From an uncultured Desulfocapsa sp. (GTDB lineage: Bacteria > Desulfobacterota > Desulfobulbia > Desulfobulbales > Desulfocapsaceae), in contig CAMZLK010000102.1 of NCBI GenBank assembly GCA_947311475.1, positions 1-49,713 of the forward strand: a stretch of 49,713 bases of DNA, in the 5' to 3' direction. The stretch's first letter is position 1. Each line of letters opens with the position of its first letter. Made by a program: the position numbers and the translations under genes. Of this stretch, positions 34,202-42,886 are shown in pieces. Under the pieces are notes generated by a model that saw nothing but the letters and a program-made list of their open reading frames with translations, did not search any database and had not been told where the DNA came from.

Positions 34202-34594
34202 TTAGCGTTTAGAAAACTGAAATTTGGCGCGGGCGCCTTTCTGACCGTATTTCTTACGCTCTTTCATACGAGGGTCACGGGTAAGAAGACCTGATTTTTT
34301 CAGGGTGGTTCTGTTGTCTATATTTACTTCAAGAAGTGCCCGGGAAATACCATGGGTCAATGCGTCAACCTGGGCAGACTTTCCGCCACCAAGGAGTGTG
34401 GCCATAACATCAAAGTTTTCAAAGGTATCTGTTACTTTGAATGGCTTATCAAGTTTATGAATTTTGAAGGTTTTACCAAAGTAATCTTCCGGAGTCATTT
34501 TATTAACTAAAAACTTTCCGGTTCCCGGTGTGAGCCATACTTTTGCGACAGCAGTTTTTCTTTTTCCTGTGGCGTAAAAACGATCTTGAGCCAT
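34202..34594 (-). CDS. rpsI: 30S ribosomal protein S9
   Basis: This 130-residue protein starts near FYATGKRKTAVAKVWL. GGGKSAQVDALTHGISRALLE and the basic tail DPRMKERKKYGQKGARAKFQFSKR are the S9 signature; the terminal SKR reaches the P-site tRNA. It follows rplM by 30 nt, the universal L13-S9 order. Confidence 0.98.
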   Translation of the reverse strand: MAQDRFYATGKRKTAVAKVWLTPGTGKFLVNKMTPEDYFGKTFKIHKLDKPFKVTDTFENFDVMATLLGGGKSAQVDALTHGISRALLEVNIDNRTTLKKSGLLTRDPRMKERKKYGQKGARAKFQFSKR

Positions 34595-34624
34595 GATTTA
34601 ATATCTCCGTAAATTCTATCTTTA

Positions 34625-35053
34625 TTATATATCTAAATCAGCAGGCATTTGTGCCGCGTGAGTATGCTCAGGACCAGCAAAAAGCTTCAACTTCTTCAGT
34701 TGTTGACGTCCCAGTTTGTTTTTTGGAAGCATTCCCTTAACTGCTTTAAACAAAACATCAGTAGGGTGCTTAACCAGCAGCTCTTTGGCAGTTATTTCTT
34801 TCATGCTGCCAATATAACCAGTATGGTGATAATACTTTTTTTGATCCCATTTTCTACCAGTAAGACGAATCTTGTCGGCATTGGTTACAACCACAAAATC
34901 TCCGTTGTCAATGAAGTTGGAGAAGCTTGGCTTATGCTTGCCACGCAGGCGAATTGCAATCTCTGTGGCCAGGCGACCAAGAATCTTACCTTCGGCATTC
35001 ACATGGTGCCATTTTTTTTCGATCTCATCGACCGGAGTAAGATAGGTTTTCAT
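34625..35053 (-). CDS. rplM: 50S ribosomal protein L13
   Basis: This 142-residue protein runs from MKTYLTP. KWHHVNAEGKILGRLATEIA, LRGKHKP, GDFVVVTNADKIRLTG and VKGMLPKNKLGRQQLKKLKL are conserved. The start at 35053 (AGAGAAG upstream) is chosen because the longer open frame runs back into the tRNA-Gly gene. Confidence 0.98.
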   Translation of the reverse strand: MKTYLTPVDEIEKKWHHVNAEGKILGRLATEIAIRLRGKHKPSFSNFIDNGDFVVVTNADKIRLTGRKWDQKKYYHHTGYIGSMKEITAKELLVKHPTDVLFKAVKGMLPKNKLGRQQLKKLKLFAGPEHTHAAQMPADLDI

Positions 35054-35093
35054 GTTCTTCTCTTGTCCTTTAGGGGATGATGCAAATAATAAT

Positions 35094-35127
35094 AAAAAAA
35101 GGCCCGAACAATGTCGAACCTTTTTGA
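35094..35127 (-). terminator. Terminator between tRNA-Gly and rplM
   Basis: On the minus strand AAAAAGG...CGA pairs with TTCG...CCTTTTTTT around CATTG, ending in a long T run. Some read-through to rplM is possible because no separate rplM promoter is evident. Confidence 0.6.
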
Positions 35128-35137
35128 ACTGTTGTAA

Positions 35138-35212
<75 letters not shown>

Positions 35213-35236
35213 TCATATTTAGACAAAACGGCATTC

Positions 35237-35266
35237 AAAATACTCATGAATGGTACTGCTTGTCAA
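35237..35266 (-). promoter_or_regulatory. Putative tRNA-Gly promoter
   Basis: On the minus strand a perfect TTGACA (35261-35266) and TATTTT (35237-35242) are spaced 18 bp apart, about 25 bp before the tRNA 5' end. Confidence 0.6.
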
Positions 35267-35283
35267 TAGAAAAATTGAACTAT

Positions 35284-35394
35284 CGCAGATAAACTGCAAG
35301 TAAGTGCCTTGTTACTATTGTAACGCATTGATTTTATGGCACTCTCATATGTTCTTGTTTTTTTCTCGCAAGAATCATAGTGTAAAAGACTAAT
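35284..35394 (+). repeat. Family B repeat, copy B4
   Basis: It begins CGCAGATAAACTGCAAGTAA then GTGCC. It continues with CACTCTCATATGTTCTTGTT and ends TAGTGTAAAAGACTAAT. It is the uninterrupted counterpart of the right arm of B3. It occupies most of the tRNA-Gly to hisB gap; the remaining ~100 bp before hisB contain a TGCTATGGT that might be an extended -10. Confidence 0.75.
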
Positions 35395-35513
35395 CTATCA
35401 GGGAATCAAAAAAGAGTCCAGTATGAAATGTAAATAATGATAGTCTTAGATATGGAACGTGTGCTATGGTGTTATCTTAATTCAATTATTTTTTTTAGCG
35501 GATGAGGTCGCCC

Positions 35514-36113
35514 ATGGGTGAAGAAAAAAAGAGACAAGGCTCTATACAGCGAAAGACTAAGGAAACCGATATCAAATTAATGCTTGCTATTGATGGCAGT
35601 GGTCTCACAGATATCAACTGTGGTGTACCTTTCCTGAATCACATGTTGACCTTGTTTGGAGTACACGGATTTTTTGATCTCACAGTCAAGGCTACAGGGG
35701 ATACTGACGTTGATGATCACCACACAGTTGAAGATATAGGGATTTGTCTGGGACAGGCATTTGCATCAGCCCTTGGTGATAAGGGGGGAATTGCACGATA
35801 TGGACTTTGCTATTTACCCATGGATGAAACGCTGGTGCGTGTGGTAGTGGATGTTTCCAATCGTCCTTATGTCCATTATAAGGCAGCCGTACCCGATCAA
35901 AAGCTTGGAACATTTGATACGGCTCTGGCTCTTGAATTTATTCGAGCCTTTGCACAGCATGCCGGGGTGACACTGCACGTTGATCTGATTCACGGAGTTA
36001 ACAGTCACCACATAATAGAGGCTGTTTTTAAAGGGCTTGCCCGGGCAATGCGGCAGGCCACCGCTAAACTGGATGGTCTCAGTGGCACATTATCATCAAA
36101 AGGTGTACTTTAA
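35514..36113 (+). CDS. hisB: Imidazoleglycerol-phosphate dehydratase
   Basis: This 199-residue manganese enzyme catalyses the sixth step of histidine synthesis. The duplicated HHxxE metal motifs appear as DDHHTVEDIGI and SHHIIEAVFKGLARAMRQA; GVPFLNHML and GDTDVDDHH are also conserved. It is monofunctional, without the phosphatase domain of enterobacterial HisB. ATG 35514 is preferred for GAGGT 5 nt upstream and for normal length; ATG 35502 is possible. hisD lies 4.5 kb downstream but is not contiguous. Confidence 0.94.
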   Translation: MGEEKKRQGSIQRKTKETDIKLMLAIDGSGLTDINCGVPFLNHMLTLFGVHGFFDLTVKATGDTDVDDHHTVEDIGICLGQAFASALGDKGGIARYGLCYLPMDETLVRVVVDVSNRPYVHYKAAVPDQKLGTFDTALALEFIRAFAQHAGVTLHVDLIHGVNSHHIIEAVFKGLARAMRQATAKLDGLSGTLSSKGVL

Positions 36114-36186
36114 TTATTCAGGCATATATGATTGTATCTGTCTGGGGTGATTGGGGTTTTATGCTATTGTAATGACGAGGTTTTAT

Positions 36187-36822
36187 ATGAGAAAGATTCT
36201 CTTTGTAATCGGTTTTGCACTTCTTCCTTTATCTGCTTGTTCTTCCTTTTATGACGATACAAAAGAAATTGGGCCCTTGCCCGAATTAACTTGTGTCGCC
36301 GTGTTGCCAACGGGCATTCCTGTGGAAAAAAAAGGTAGCCTCTCTGCAGCGCAGAAAAAGAATCTAATCGATGGTACTGTCTTTTTTGATTCGGTAATGG
36401 TTGATGAGCTTGGAGGTCGTAGCGAATTTAAGCTGCTTACCGAAAATAGACTCGATGCAATACTTGGTAATCCCTGGGGGGGCAGAATACAGCAGGTTCG
36501 TGATATTGGCAGTGCAACAGGTTGCGGAGCTGTTCTTGAAACTACATTGAGCAGATATCGAGATCGTGTTGGTAGCGAAATGTCCATTGAAACTCCAGCA
36601 TCGGTCGCCTTCTCCATGGATCTCGTTTCTGTTGAACATGGAGTCGTTTTTTGGAGTACCTCCTACAATGAGAGCCAGAAAGCGCTCTTTGATGATATCT
36701 TTTCCTTTAACAAAGCCCAAAAGCGCGGGTTCAAGTGGCTTACTGTCCAGGAGTTGGGGCGTGACGGTTTGAAGAGCCGCTTTCAGGAGTTTCCTTACTT
36801 TAATAAGGAAGATACTGAATAG
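36187..36822 (+). CDS. Predicted lipoprotein of unknown function
   Basis: This 211-residue protein has a signal peptide (MRKILFVIGFALLPLSAC) ending in lipobox LSAC. After a short linker comes LTCVAVLPTGIPVE and a region with LLTENRLDAIL and ATGCGAVLETTLSRYRDR. This resembles the fold of TolB-like N-terminal and CsgG-related lipoproteins that collect signals on oligomerisation, but the match is not strong enough to name. The start at 36187 follows GACGAGG; upstream in-frame ATGs lack a site. It precedes the ttcA group by 131 nt. Confidence 0.75.
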   Translation: MRKILFVIGFALLPLSACSSFYDDTKEIGPLPELTCVAVLPTGIPVEKKGSLSAAQKKNLIDGTVFFDSVMVDELGGRSEFKLLTENRLDAILGNPWGGRIQQVRDIGSATGCGAVLETTLSRYRDRVGSEMSIETPASVAFSMDLVSVEHGVVFWSTSYNESQKALFDDIFSFNKAQKRGFKWLTVQELGRDGLKSRFQEFPYFNKEDTE

Positions 36823-36953
36823 CTGTATTGTACTGATTTTTTGTGCTGTCCCATGGCTGTGATATTCGGATTTGATCCAATGTTGCAGCCATTTTTGTTT
36901 CTGCTGTTTTTTTCTTGTTTTCTTTTGCTCTCTTTGTGTGTTTTTATCAGGTG

Positions 36954-37667
36954 ATGCTTTCTCAACAGACAAATAAACGTATCGGACAGGCCATGCATGA
37001 TTATTCCATGTTGAGTACTGGTGATCACGTGCTGGTTGCTGTGTCCGGTGGAATAGATAGTCTGGTGCTTGCATGGCTGCTAAACGATTGGTTGAAAAAA
37101 GCTCCTGTGACCTATGAATTACACGCGGTTCATATAGATATGGACATATGGAGTGATGAAATGAATACGCCAAGCCCTGTGGAACAGGTACTTGAGCAGA
37201 TGCAAGAGCTTGGTCTGAATCTTTATGTGGAAAAAAGTCTTCCCCTGCAGGAGAAAGATCGAAATTGTTTTAGTTGTTCCAAATTGCGGCGGAAACAGCT
37301 TTTTGATCTTGCCAGCCAGTTCAAATGTAATAAGATTGCCTTTGGTCATCACAAGGATGATTTGTTGGAAACTCTGTTTATAAATATGTTCTATAGTGGA
37401 AATATATCAACCATGGTTCCCAGGCAGAACCTGTTTTCCGGCAGGCTGTCTGTAATTCGGCCGCTGGCCTATGTTGAAAAATCAGAGATCGTCGAAATAG
37501 CAGAGAAGTTGGGGATTACAGCCGTGAGTAATCTGTGTCCATTGGCAGGCGATACCAGGCGGGAAAAGGTGCAGGAGATGTTACAGGATATATACAGGCA
37601 GATACCAGGAGCAAAAGCATCATTGTTTGCATCCATGAAAAATGTACGTGAAGGGTATATGTTGTGA
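36954..37667 (+). CDS. ttcA: TtcA-family tRNA 2-thiolation ATPase
   Basis: This is a 237-residue PP-loop protein. VAVSGGIDSLVL binds ATP. NCFSCSKLRRKQLF and SNLCPLAG hold the three cysteines expected to ligate the [4Fe-4S] cluster of TtcA. FGHHKDDLLETLFINMFYSG is the TtcA hallmark. It should thiolate C32 of certain tRNAs. It is shorter than the ~310-residue E. coli enzyme, so a related target is possible. The stop overlaps the next gene's GTG start. Confidence 0.8.
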   Translation: MLSQQTNKRIGQAMHDYSMLSTGDHVLVAVSGGIDSLVLAWLLNDWLKKAPVTYELHAVHIDMDIWSDEMNTPSPVEQVLEQMQELGLNLYVEKSLPLQEKDRNCFSCSKLRRKQLFDLASQFKCNKIAFGHHKDDLLETLFINMFYSGNISTMVPRQNLFSGRLSVIRPLAYVEKSEIVEIAEKLGITAVSNLCPLAGDTRREKVQEMLQDIYRQIPGAKASLFASMKNVREGYML

Positions 37668-38563
37668 AAACTGCACTTGAATGTATGGCTTGTTATTTAC
37701 GGCAGACTTTACAGGTTTCCCGTGTGGCCACAGATAAAGAGTCTCTGCATCTGGAAGCAATGCAGCGGGTGTCCGAACTCATTGGTGCCATGGATATGGA
37801 ACGAACCCCGCCGGAGAACTCTGTGGCGGTGTATGGAGTCATATCCGAGGTTACTGCCTGTGCCGATCCTTACCTTGAGATTAAACAACAGTCAAACGAG
37901 CAGGCCCTGGCGGTACTTCCACAGTTTCAAAAAGAGGTCTCAGTCAGCAGTGATCCCTTGGCAACTGCCCTTCGCATTGCAATAGGCGGGAATATAATTG
38001 ATTATGGCGCCATGCACAGTTTTGATGTGGGTGCTGCCATGGAACGCTGTTTAAAAGCTCCATTTGCCGTTGATCACAGCGAGATTCTTCTACAAGAATT
38101 GAGAACACTTGAAAAGGGAGCGAAAGTACTTTATCTGGCTGATAACTCCGGTGAGATCGTGTATGATTCCCTGGTTGTCCGCGAACTTGTGGCTATGGGG
38201 CTTAACGTTACGGTTGTTGTGAAAAGTGGGCCGATTATTAATGATGCACTCCTTGCCGACGCAAAAGCTTGTGGAATTGATACAATTGCCCATGTTATGG
38301 AAAATGGTACAAGTTGTCCGGGAACACCACTGGACAGCTGTTCGGATGAAGTATTGCAGGCCTTTGATGAAGCGGATCTGATAATTTCAAAAGGGCAGGG
38401 AAATTTTGAGACACTTTCTGAATCAGTGGCTGAAATATTCTTTTTACTCACAATAAAATGTTCTGTTGTTGGGGCTCATCTTGCTGAAATCAGTGCTACT
38501 TCGCAGCAGAATCTTTCCGGGAACGGAGAGCTGGTATTGTTTTATTATAATGGAAAAGCCTAA
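37664..38563 (+). CDS. DUF89/ARMT1-like damage-control phosphatase family protein
   Basis: This 299-residue protein has an N-terminal ECMACYLRQT motif with a CxxC pair, typical of archaeal/bacterial DUF89 members. The metal-site core follows: LYLADNSGEIVYDSLVV, then VVKSGPIINDAL and ISKGQGNFETLSE. Eukaryotic relatives hydrolyse damaged phospho-metabolites with Mn or Co; the bacterial substrate is unknown. It is translationally coupled to ttcA (GTGA) and to asnS (TAATG). Confidence 0.88.
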   Translation: MKTALECMACYLRQTLQVSRVATDKESLHLEAMQRVSELIGAMDMERTPPENSVAVYGVISEVTACADPYLEIKQQSNEQALAVLPQFQKEVSVSSDPLATALRIAIGGNIIDYGAMHSFDVGAAMERCLKAPFAVDHSEILLQELRTLEKGAKVLYLADNSGEIVYDSLVVRELVAMGLNVTVVVKSGPIINDALLADAKACGIDTIAHVMENGTSCPGTPLDSCSDEVLQAFDEADLIISKGQGNFETLSESVAEIFFLLTIKCSVVGAHLAEISATSQQNLSGNGELVLFYYNGKA

Positions 38564-39918
38564 TGCTTAAACGAATACAAACACTGCTGAAACAAAAAAA
38601 AGTCGATACAGAGATGACGGTTAAAGGCTGGATACGAACCCGGCGTGATACGGGAGCCTTTTCCTTTCTTGAGGTAAATGATGGTTCCTGCCTTGCCAAT
38701 CTCCAGATTATTGCAGATAAACAACTTACAAATTACGATACTGAGATAATAAAACTAAGTGCTGGCTGCAGTGTCGTGATTACAGGTACATTACAGGAAT
38801 CTCCAGCCAAAGGACAGGATGTTGAGTTGCATGCCGAATCGCTGGAAGTTGTCGGCTGGGCAGATCCCGAAAGTTATCCCCTCCAGAAAAAACGTCATTC
38901 CCTGGAATTTCTCCGTTCAATCAGTCATCTCCGCCCGCGCACCAATGCCCTCGGCGCTGTCACCCGGGTGCGATCCAGACTTTCCTTTGCTGTACAGCGA
39001 TTTTTCCAGGAACGGGATTTTGTACAGATCCATACACCCATTATTACCACCAGTGATTGTGAAGGTGCCGGTGAAATGTTTCAGGTTCGCGCAAGTGGCG
39101 AAAAGGAAGATAAACCTTTTTTTGGTCTGCAGGCAGGGCTCACTGTGAGTGGTCAGCTTCAGGCTGAGGTATACGCCCAGGCACTTGGTCAGGTCTATAC
39201 TTTCGGGCCCACTTTTCGTGCGGAAAACTCAAACACCAGTCGCCATCTTGCAGAGTTTTGGATGATTGAGCCTGAAATGGCATTCTGTGATCTTGATTGT
39301 AATATGGAACTTGCAACGGATTTGTTAAAATTTGTTTTGCAGGATGCGCTCGATAATTGTGAAGAAGATCTTGCTCTTTTTAATAAGTTCATCGAAAAAG
39401 GTTTAGTGAGCAAATTACAGGATGTTGTTGAAAAGGATTTCGTTCATATGACCTATACTGCTGCTGTGAACGAATTGAGCAAAGTGAAGGAGATTTTTGA
39501 ATATCCTGTGGAATGGGGGATTGATCTGCAGTCTGAGCATGAACGCTATCTCACAGAAAAATTGTATAAATGCCCTGTGATTGTTACCGATTATCCCTCA
39601 TCCATTAAACCTTTTTATATGAGGCTCAGTGACGATGGAAAAACTGTTGCGGCCATGGATATTCTGGTTCCCGGTATTGGTGAGATAGTTGGTGGCTCGC
39701 AGCGTGAAGAGAGGCTCGATGTTCTCAGCAGGCGAATGACCGATGCTGGAATTAACCTTGAAGAGTATGACTGGTATCTGGATTTGAGACGTTATGGAAC
39801 CGTACCCCACGCAGGTTTCGGTTTAGGTTTTGAGAGGCTTGTCCAGTTTGCAACCGGTATGAGTAATATTCGAGAAGTAATACCTTTTCCACGAACCCCT
39901 GGTTTTGCACCATGTTAG
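38563..39918 (+). CDS. asnS: Asparaginyl-tRNA synthetase
   Basis: This is a 451-residue class IIb synthetase. The N-terminal OB fold (VKGWIRTRRDTGAFSFLEVNDGS) recognises the anticodon. Motif 2 is TFRAENSNTSRHLAEFWMIEPE, and motif 3 is GFGLGFERLVQ in LDLRRYGTVPHAGFGLGFER. RHLAEFWM and GGSQREERLDVL separate it from AspRS. It starts one base inside the previous stop. Confidence 0.95.
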   Translation: MLKRIQTLLKQKKVDTEMTVKGWIRTRRDTGAFSFLEVNDGSCLANLQIIADKQLTNYDTEIIKLSAGCSVVITGTLQESPAKGQDVELHAESLEVVGWADPESYPLQKKRHSLEFLRSISHLRPRTNALGAVTRVRSRLSFAVQRFFQERDFVQIHTPIITTSDCEGAGEMFQVRASGEKEDKPFFGLQAGLTVSGQLQAEVYAQALGQVYTFGPTFRAENSNTSRHLAEFWMIEPEMAFCDLDCNMELATDLLKFVLQDALDNCEEDLALFNKFIEKGLVSKLQDVVEKDFVHMTYTAAVNELSKVKEIFEYPVEWGIDLQSEHERYLTEKLYKCPVIVTDYPSSIKPFYMRLSDDGKTVAAMDILVPGIGEIVGGSQREERLDVLSRRMTDAGINLEEYDWYLDLRRYGTVPHAGFGLGFERLVQFATGMSNIREVIPFPRTPGFAPC

Positions 39919-39930
39919 GAAGAATAATGA

Positions 39931-40629
39931 ATGTGGGGGAAAGCTGTGAGTAAGGGCCCCGGTGTACAGAAAATGTTTGATGATATTGCTCCAAGCTATG
40001 ACCTGATGAACCGGGTTATGACAATGGGGCAGGATCAGGGCTGGCGGCGTTTTGTTGTAGAACAGGCAGGGAATCCGGGAGATGGCTGGGTACTTGATCT
40101 TGCCACAGGAACAGGAGATATCGCATCACTCATGGAAAAGCAATTTCCTGATGGTAAGCACTTAGGAGCTGATTTTTCACTCAACATGTTGAGTGAGGCC
40201 AGAAAAAGATTTTCCAATCAGGCAATTGACTGGCAGGCCAGTGATGCAAATAATCTGCCCTATAAAGATAATACTTTTGAGTCTGTAACTTTTGGATATT
40301 TACTCAGAAATGTTGATGACAGCCTTGTTGTTTTAAAAGAAATATACAGGGTGTTAAAACCTGGCGGCCGTGTGGTTTGCCTTGATACAACTCCCCCTGA
40401 AAAGAATCTTTTGTATCCCTTTATCCGCTTCTATTTTCGTTTTGGCATTCCCTTACTTGGTCGTTGCATCGCCAGTGATGAAGCTGCATATAGTTATTTG
40501 ACCGGATCAACAATGGATTTTCATACAGCGGAGGAACTGGCAGATATTTTTAAAGCGGCTGGTTTTTTAAACGTTAATTATAAGAAGTTTATGATGGGAA
40601 CCATTGGAATCCACTGGGGAAAAAAATAA
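39931..40629 (+). CDS. ubiE: UbiE/MenG demethylmenaquinone methyltransferase
   Basis: This 232-residue SAM methyltransferase performs the last or near-last step of menaquinone (or ubiquinone) synthesis. MFDDIAPSYDLMNRVMTMGQDQGWR and DLATGTGDIAS (SAM site) are family hallmarks, with LRNVDD and VLKPGGRVVCLD following. In a strict anaerobe menaquinone is the expected product, which would also be the substrate of the complex I-like enzyme encoded here. AGGAAG lies 9 nt before the ATG. Confidence 0.9.
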   Translation: MWGKAVSKGPGVQKMFDDIAPSYDLMNRVMTMGQDQGWRRFVVEQAGNPGDGWVLDLATGTGDIASLMEKQFPDGKHLGADFSLNMLSEARKRFSNQAIDWQASDANNLPYKDNTFESVTFGYLLRNVDDSLVVLKEIYRVLKPGGRVVCLDTTPPEKNLLYPFIRFYFRFGIPLLGRCIASDEAAYSYLTGSTMDFHTAEELADIFKAAGFLNVNYKKFMMGTIGIHWGKK

Positions 40630-40661
40630 GAGCATCAGCTTAATCCAACCTAATAAATACC

Positions 40662-41972
40662 ATGCTAATAAAACCATTAAACACCAGGAGTCCTGAAGGG
40701 GAAAAATGTCTTCAATCTCTTCTTTCCCGTTTTCAACCTGCTGAAAACAACTGTCGTGATCTGGTTACAGATATTATCGAACAGGTGAAAAGCAGAGGAG
40801 ATGAAGCGGTTCTTGAGTATACGCGAAAATTTGATGCCCCGAATCTCACTGTTGAAAATCTTAAAGTTTCAACTGCCGAGCTAAAAGAGGCGTATGAGCT
40901 TGTTGATGATGCCTTTCTTGCAACGCTTGCAAAAGCCATCGAACGTATTCAGATTTTTCACGAACGGGAAATGGAAGACTCCTGGATGCAGACTCGCGAC
41001 AACGGAACCATCGTAGGACGAATGGTACGTCCTGTTGATGCTGCAGGATTGTATGTTCCAGGCGGGCAGGGCGGCTCTACCCCACTTGTTTCTTCTGTTC
41101 TTATGAATGGCATTCCAGCTGGAATTGCAGGAGTTGAACAACGGGTGATGCTCACTCCTCCTAACAAGGAGGGGAAAGTCAGCCCTCATTTGTTGGTGGC
41201 TGCCCAGGAAATTGGTATCGTGGACATCTTTAAAGCAGGATCTGCATGGGGAATCGCGGCCCTTGCCTATGGCACCGATAGTATCCCTGCCGTCGATGCC
41301 ATTGTCGGGCCTGGCAATCAATTTGTAACAGAGGCCAAATCCCAGGTTTCCGGCATGCTGCGTATTGATATGATAGCCGGGCCATCAGAGGTATTAATTG
41401 TTGCTGATGAGAGTGCAAGGGTTGCCCACGTAGCAGCTGACATGCTGGCTCAGGCTGAGCATGATCCCATGGCACTGGCTGTTGTTGTGACAACTGAAGA
41501 ACAATTGGCAAGAGATGTTCCTGCAGAACTTGAGAGACAGCTTAAGAATCTCAACCGTTCTGAAATAGCCATAAAAGCACTGCAGGATCGTGGTGTGATT
41601 CTTATTGCAGAAGATCTGGAAGAGGCAATAAATATTGCCAATGACATTGCAATAGAGCACCTTGAACTGATGGTAAATGATCCCTGGGGGATTTTACCGC
41701 AGATTCGGCATGCCGGAGCAATCTTTCTTGGACACCATACCCCGGAGGCAGCAGGAGATTATATCGCAGGGCCAAATCATGTGCTTCCAACCATGGGAAC
41801 CGCCAGATATTCGTCTGCACTGGGTGTTGAAACTTTTTTAAAGAAAAGTTCTATTATCAGTTATTCAAAGCAGGCTTTAGAGGAAGATGGTGACGATATT
41901 CGTCTCCTTGCAAACCTTGAAGGTTTGACGGCCCATGCGGCCTCTGTAACAGAGCGATTAAAAGACAGGTAG
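40662..41972 (+). CDS. hisD: Histidinol dehydrogenase
   Basis: This 436-residue zinc enzyme catalyses the last two oxidations of histidine synthesis. It shows YVPGGQGGSTPLVSSVLMNGIPA, IVGPGNQFVTEAK, DMIAGPSEVLIVAD, QAEHDP with catalytic and zinc residues, and IAGPNHVLPTMGTARYSS. It follows ubiE and precedes rsmG by 5 nt. Confidence 0.96.
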   Translation: MLIKPLNTRSPEGEKCLQSLLSRFQPAENNCRDLVTDIIEQVKSRGDEAVLEYTRKFDAPNLTVENLKVSTAELKEAYELVDDAFLATLAKAIERIQIFHEREMEDSWMQTRDNGTIVGRMVRPVDAAGLYVPGGQGGSTPLVSSVLMNGIPAGIAGVEQRVMLTPPNKEGKVSPHLLVAAQEIGIVDIFKAGSAWGIAALAYGTDSIPAVDAIVGPGNQFVTEAKSQVSGMLRIDMIAGPSEVLIVADESARVAHVAADMLAQAEHDPMALAVVVTTEEQLARDVPAELERQLKNLNRSEIAIKALQDRGVILIAEDLEEAINIANDIAIEHLELMVNDPWGILPQIRHAGAIFLGHHTPEAAGDYIAGPNHVLPTMGTARYSSALGVETFLKKSSIISYSKQALEEDGDDIRLLANLEGLTAHAASVTERLKDR

Positions 41973-41977
41973 GCAGT

Positions 41978-42649
41978 GTGCGAAGAGATTTTGATTTTAT
42001 AACAGGCCTGCGTCAAGGCTGTAATGTCTTGGAACTTCCAGGGCTTGACAACGAAACGTTTGACAGACTGTATATTTATTTTAAAGAGCTAAAACGTTGG
42101 AGTAAAAAAATAAATCTCATCGCCAGGAAGGCAACTGACAATGACATTCTTGAAAAACATTTCCTGGATTCTCTTACTCTATTGCCGCTCCTGACTGGTG
42201 ATCAGGCACACCTCCTGGATATTGGTACAGGTGCCGGTTTTCCAGGACTTGTCTGTAAGGTTGCTAAACCTGAACTGGAACTCACTCTTGTTGAACCTCG
42301 TCAAAAGCGGGTCGCATTTCTCTCGCATATAACAAGAACCCTGAGCCTTAAGGATGTTGCCATTCTCGATTGCAGAGTTGAAGATGAAACGAGATTAGCA
42401 TCAGATGGAAGTTTTACCCATATCACCAGCCGTGCTGTGAGTGACGTAAAAGTGTTTTTGGATATGACAAGCCGTTTTATGAAGAGAGGAGTACAGGTTA
42501 TCTGCATGAAAGGCCCAAAGTGGCAGGAAGAGCTTTCTGTCTGGGAGCAGAGTCAAAATTCCAGGCAGGTTAAAATGAGTTTCCAGAAAGAATACAGGCT
42601 CCCTCAATCTCAGGTGGAACGACATTTATTAATTTTGATGGGCTCGTAA
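41978..42649 (+). CDS. rsmG: 16S rRNA (guanine-527-N7)-methyltransferase
   Basis: This 223-residue SAM enzyme (GidB) has a GTG start. KRWSKKINLIA, LEKHFLDSL, LLDIGTGAGFPGL for SAM, LVEPRQKRVAFL and RAVSD are typical. The C-terminal residues (LILMGS) and the TAA stop are encoded by the left tip of repeat A2 (GATGGGCTCGTAAAAA), so the natural C-terminus was reshaped by the repeat. Confidence 0.94.
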   Translation: MRRDFDFITGLRQGCNVLELPGLDNETFDRLYIYFKELKRWSKKINLIARKATDNDILEKHFLDSLTLLPLLTGDQAHLLDIGTGAGFPGLVCKVAKPELELTLVEPRQKRVAFLSHITRTLSLKDVAILDCRVEDETRLASDGSFTHITSRAVSDVKVFLDMTSRFMKRGVQVICMKGPKWQEELSVWEQSQNSRQVKMSFQKEYRLPQSQVERHLLILMGS

Positions 42650-42790
42650 AAACTCTTCATCTTCTTCGTTACTGCAAATTTATAATCTTTGTGATGTGCC
42701 TTAGTATGCTGAATATATTATAAATTTCAGTACCTCAAGTATGAAGCTTTTTACAAGTCCATCCTGTTTTGATCTTTTTACGAGTTCATC
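42637..42790. mobile_element. Family A MITE-like element, copy A2
   Basis: The left end GATGGGCTCGTAAAAACTCT overlaps the end of rsmG. The right side has the double inverted tip CTTTTTACAAGTCCATC and CTTTTTACGAGTTCATC spaced 10 bp apart, exactly as in A1. The interior is AT-rich (ATTTATAATC...ATTATAAATT) with GTGCCTTAGTATGCTGAAT. No clear flanking duplication is seen. Confidence 0.8.
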
Positions 42791-42818
42791 ATGGTAATAC
42801 TTTTTTTTGAGCTGCTTT

Positions 42819-42824
42819 TATAAT
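42819..42824 (+). promoter_or_regulatory. Possible -10 element for the 42887 operon
   Basis: A perfect TATAAT lies 62 bp upstream of the start codon of the zinc-finger gene, just right of repeat A2. The -35 region is poor (AATACT-like), so activation by another factor would be needed. Confidence 0.35.
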
Positions 42825-42886
42825 TCTTACGATAGGTATTATAGAGAAGTAAAAAAACAGTATCAAAACTACCAAAGGTTGCGATT

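Noticed and set aside
36364..37173. Long minus-strand open frame of 269 codons
   Set aside because: It is antisense to the lipoprotein and ttcA genes, has no family features or ribosome site, and its composition is that of a shadow frame.
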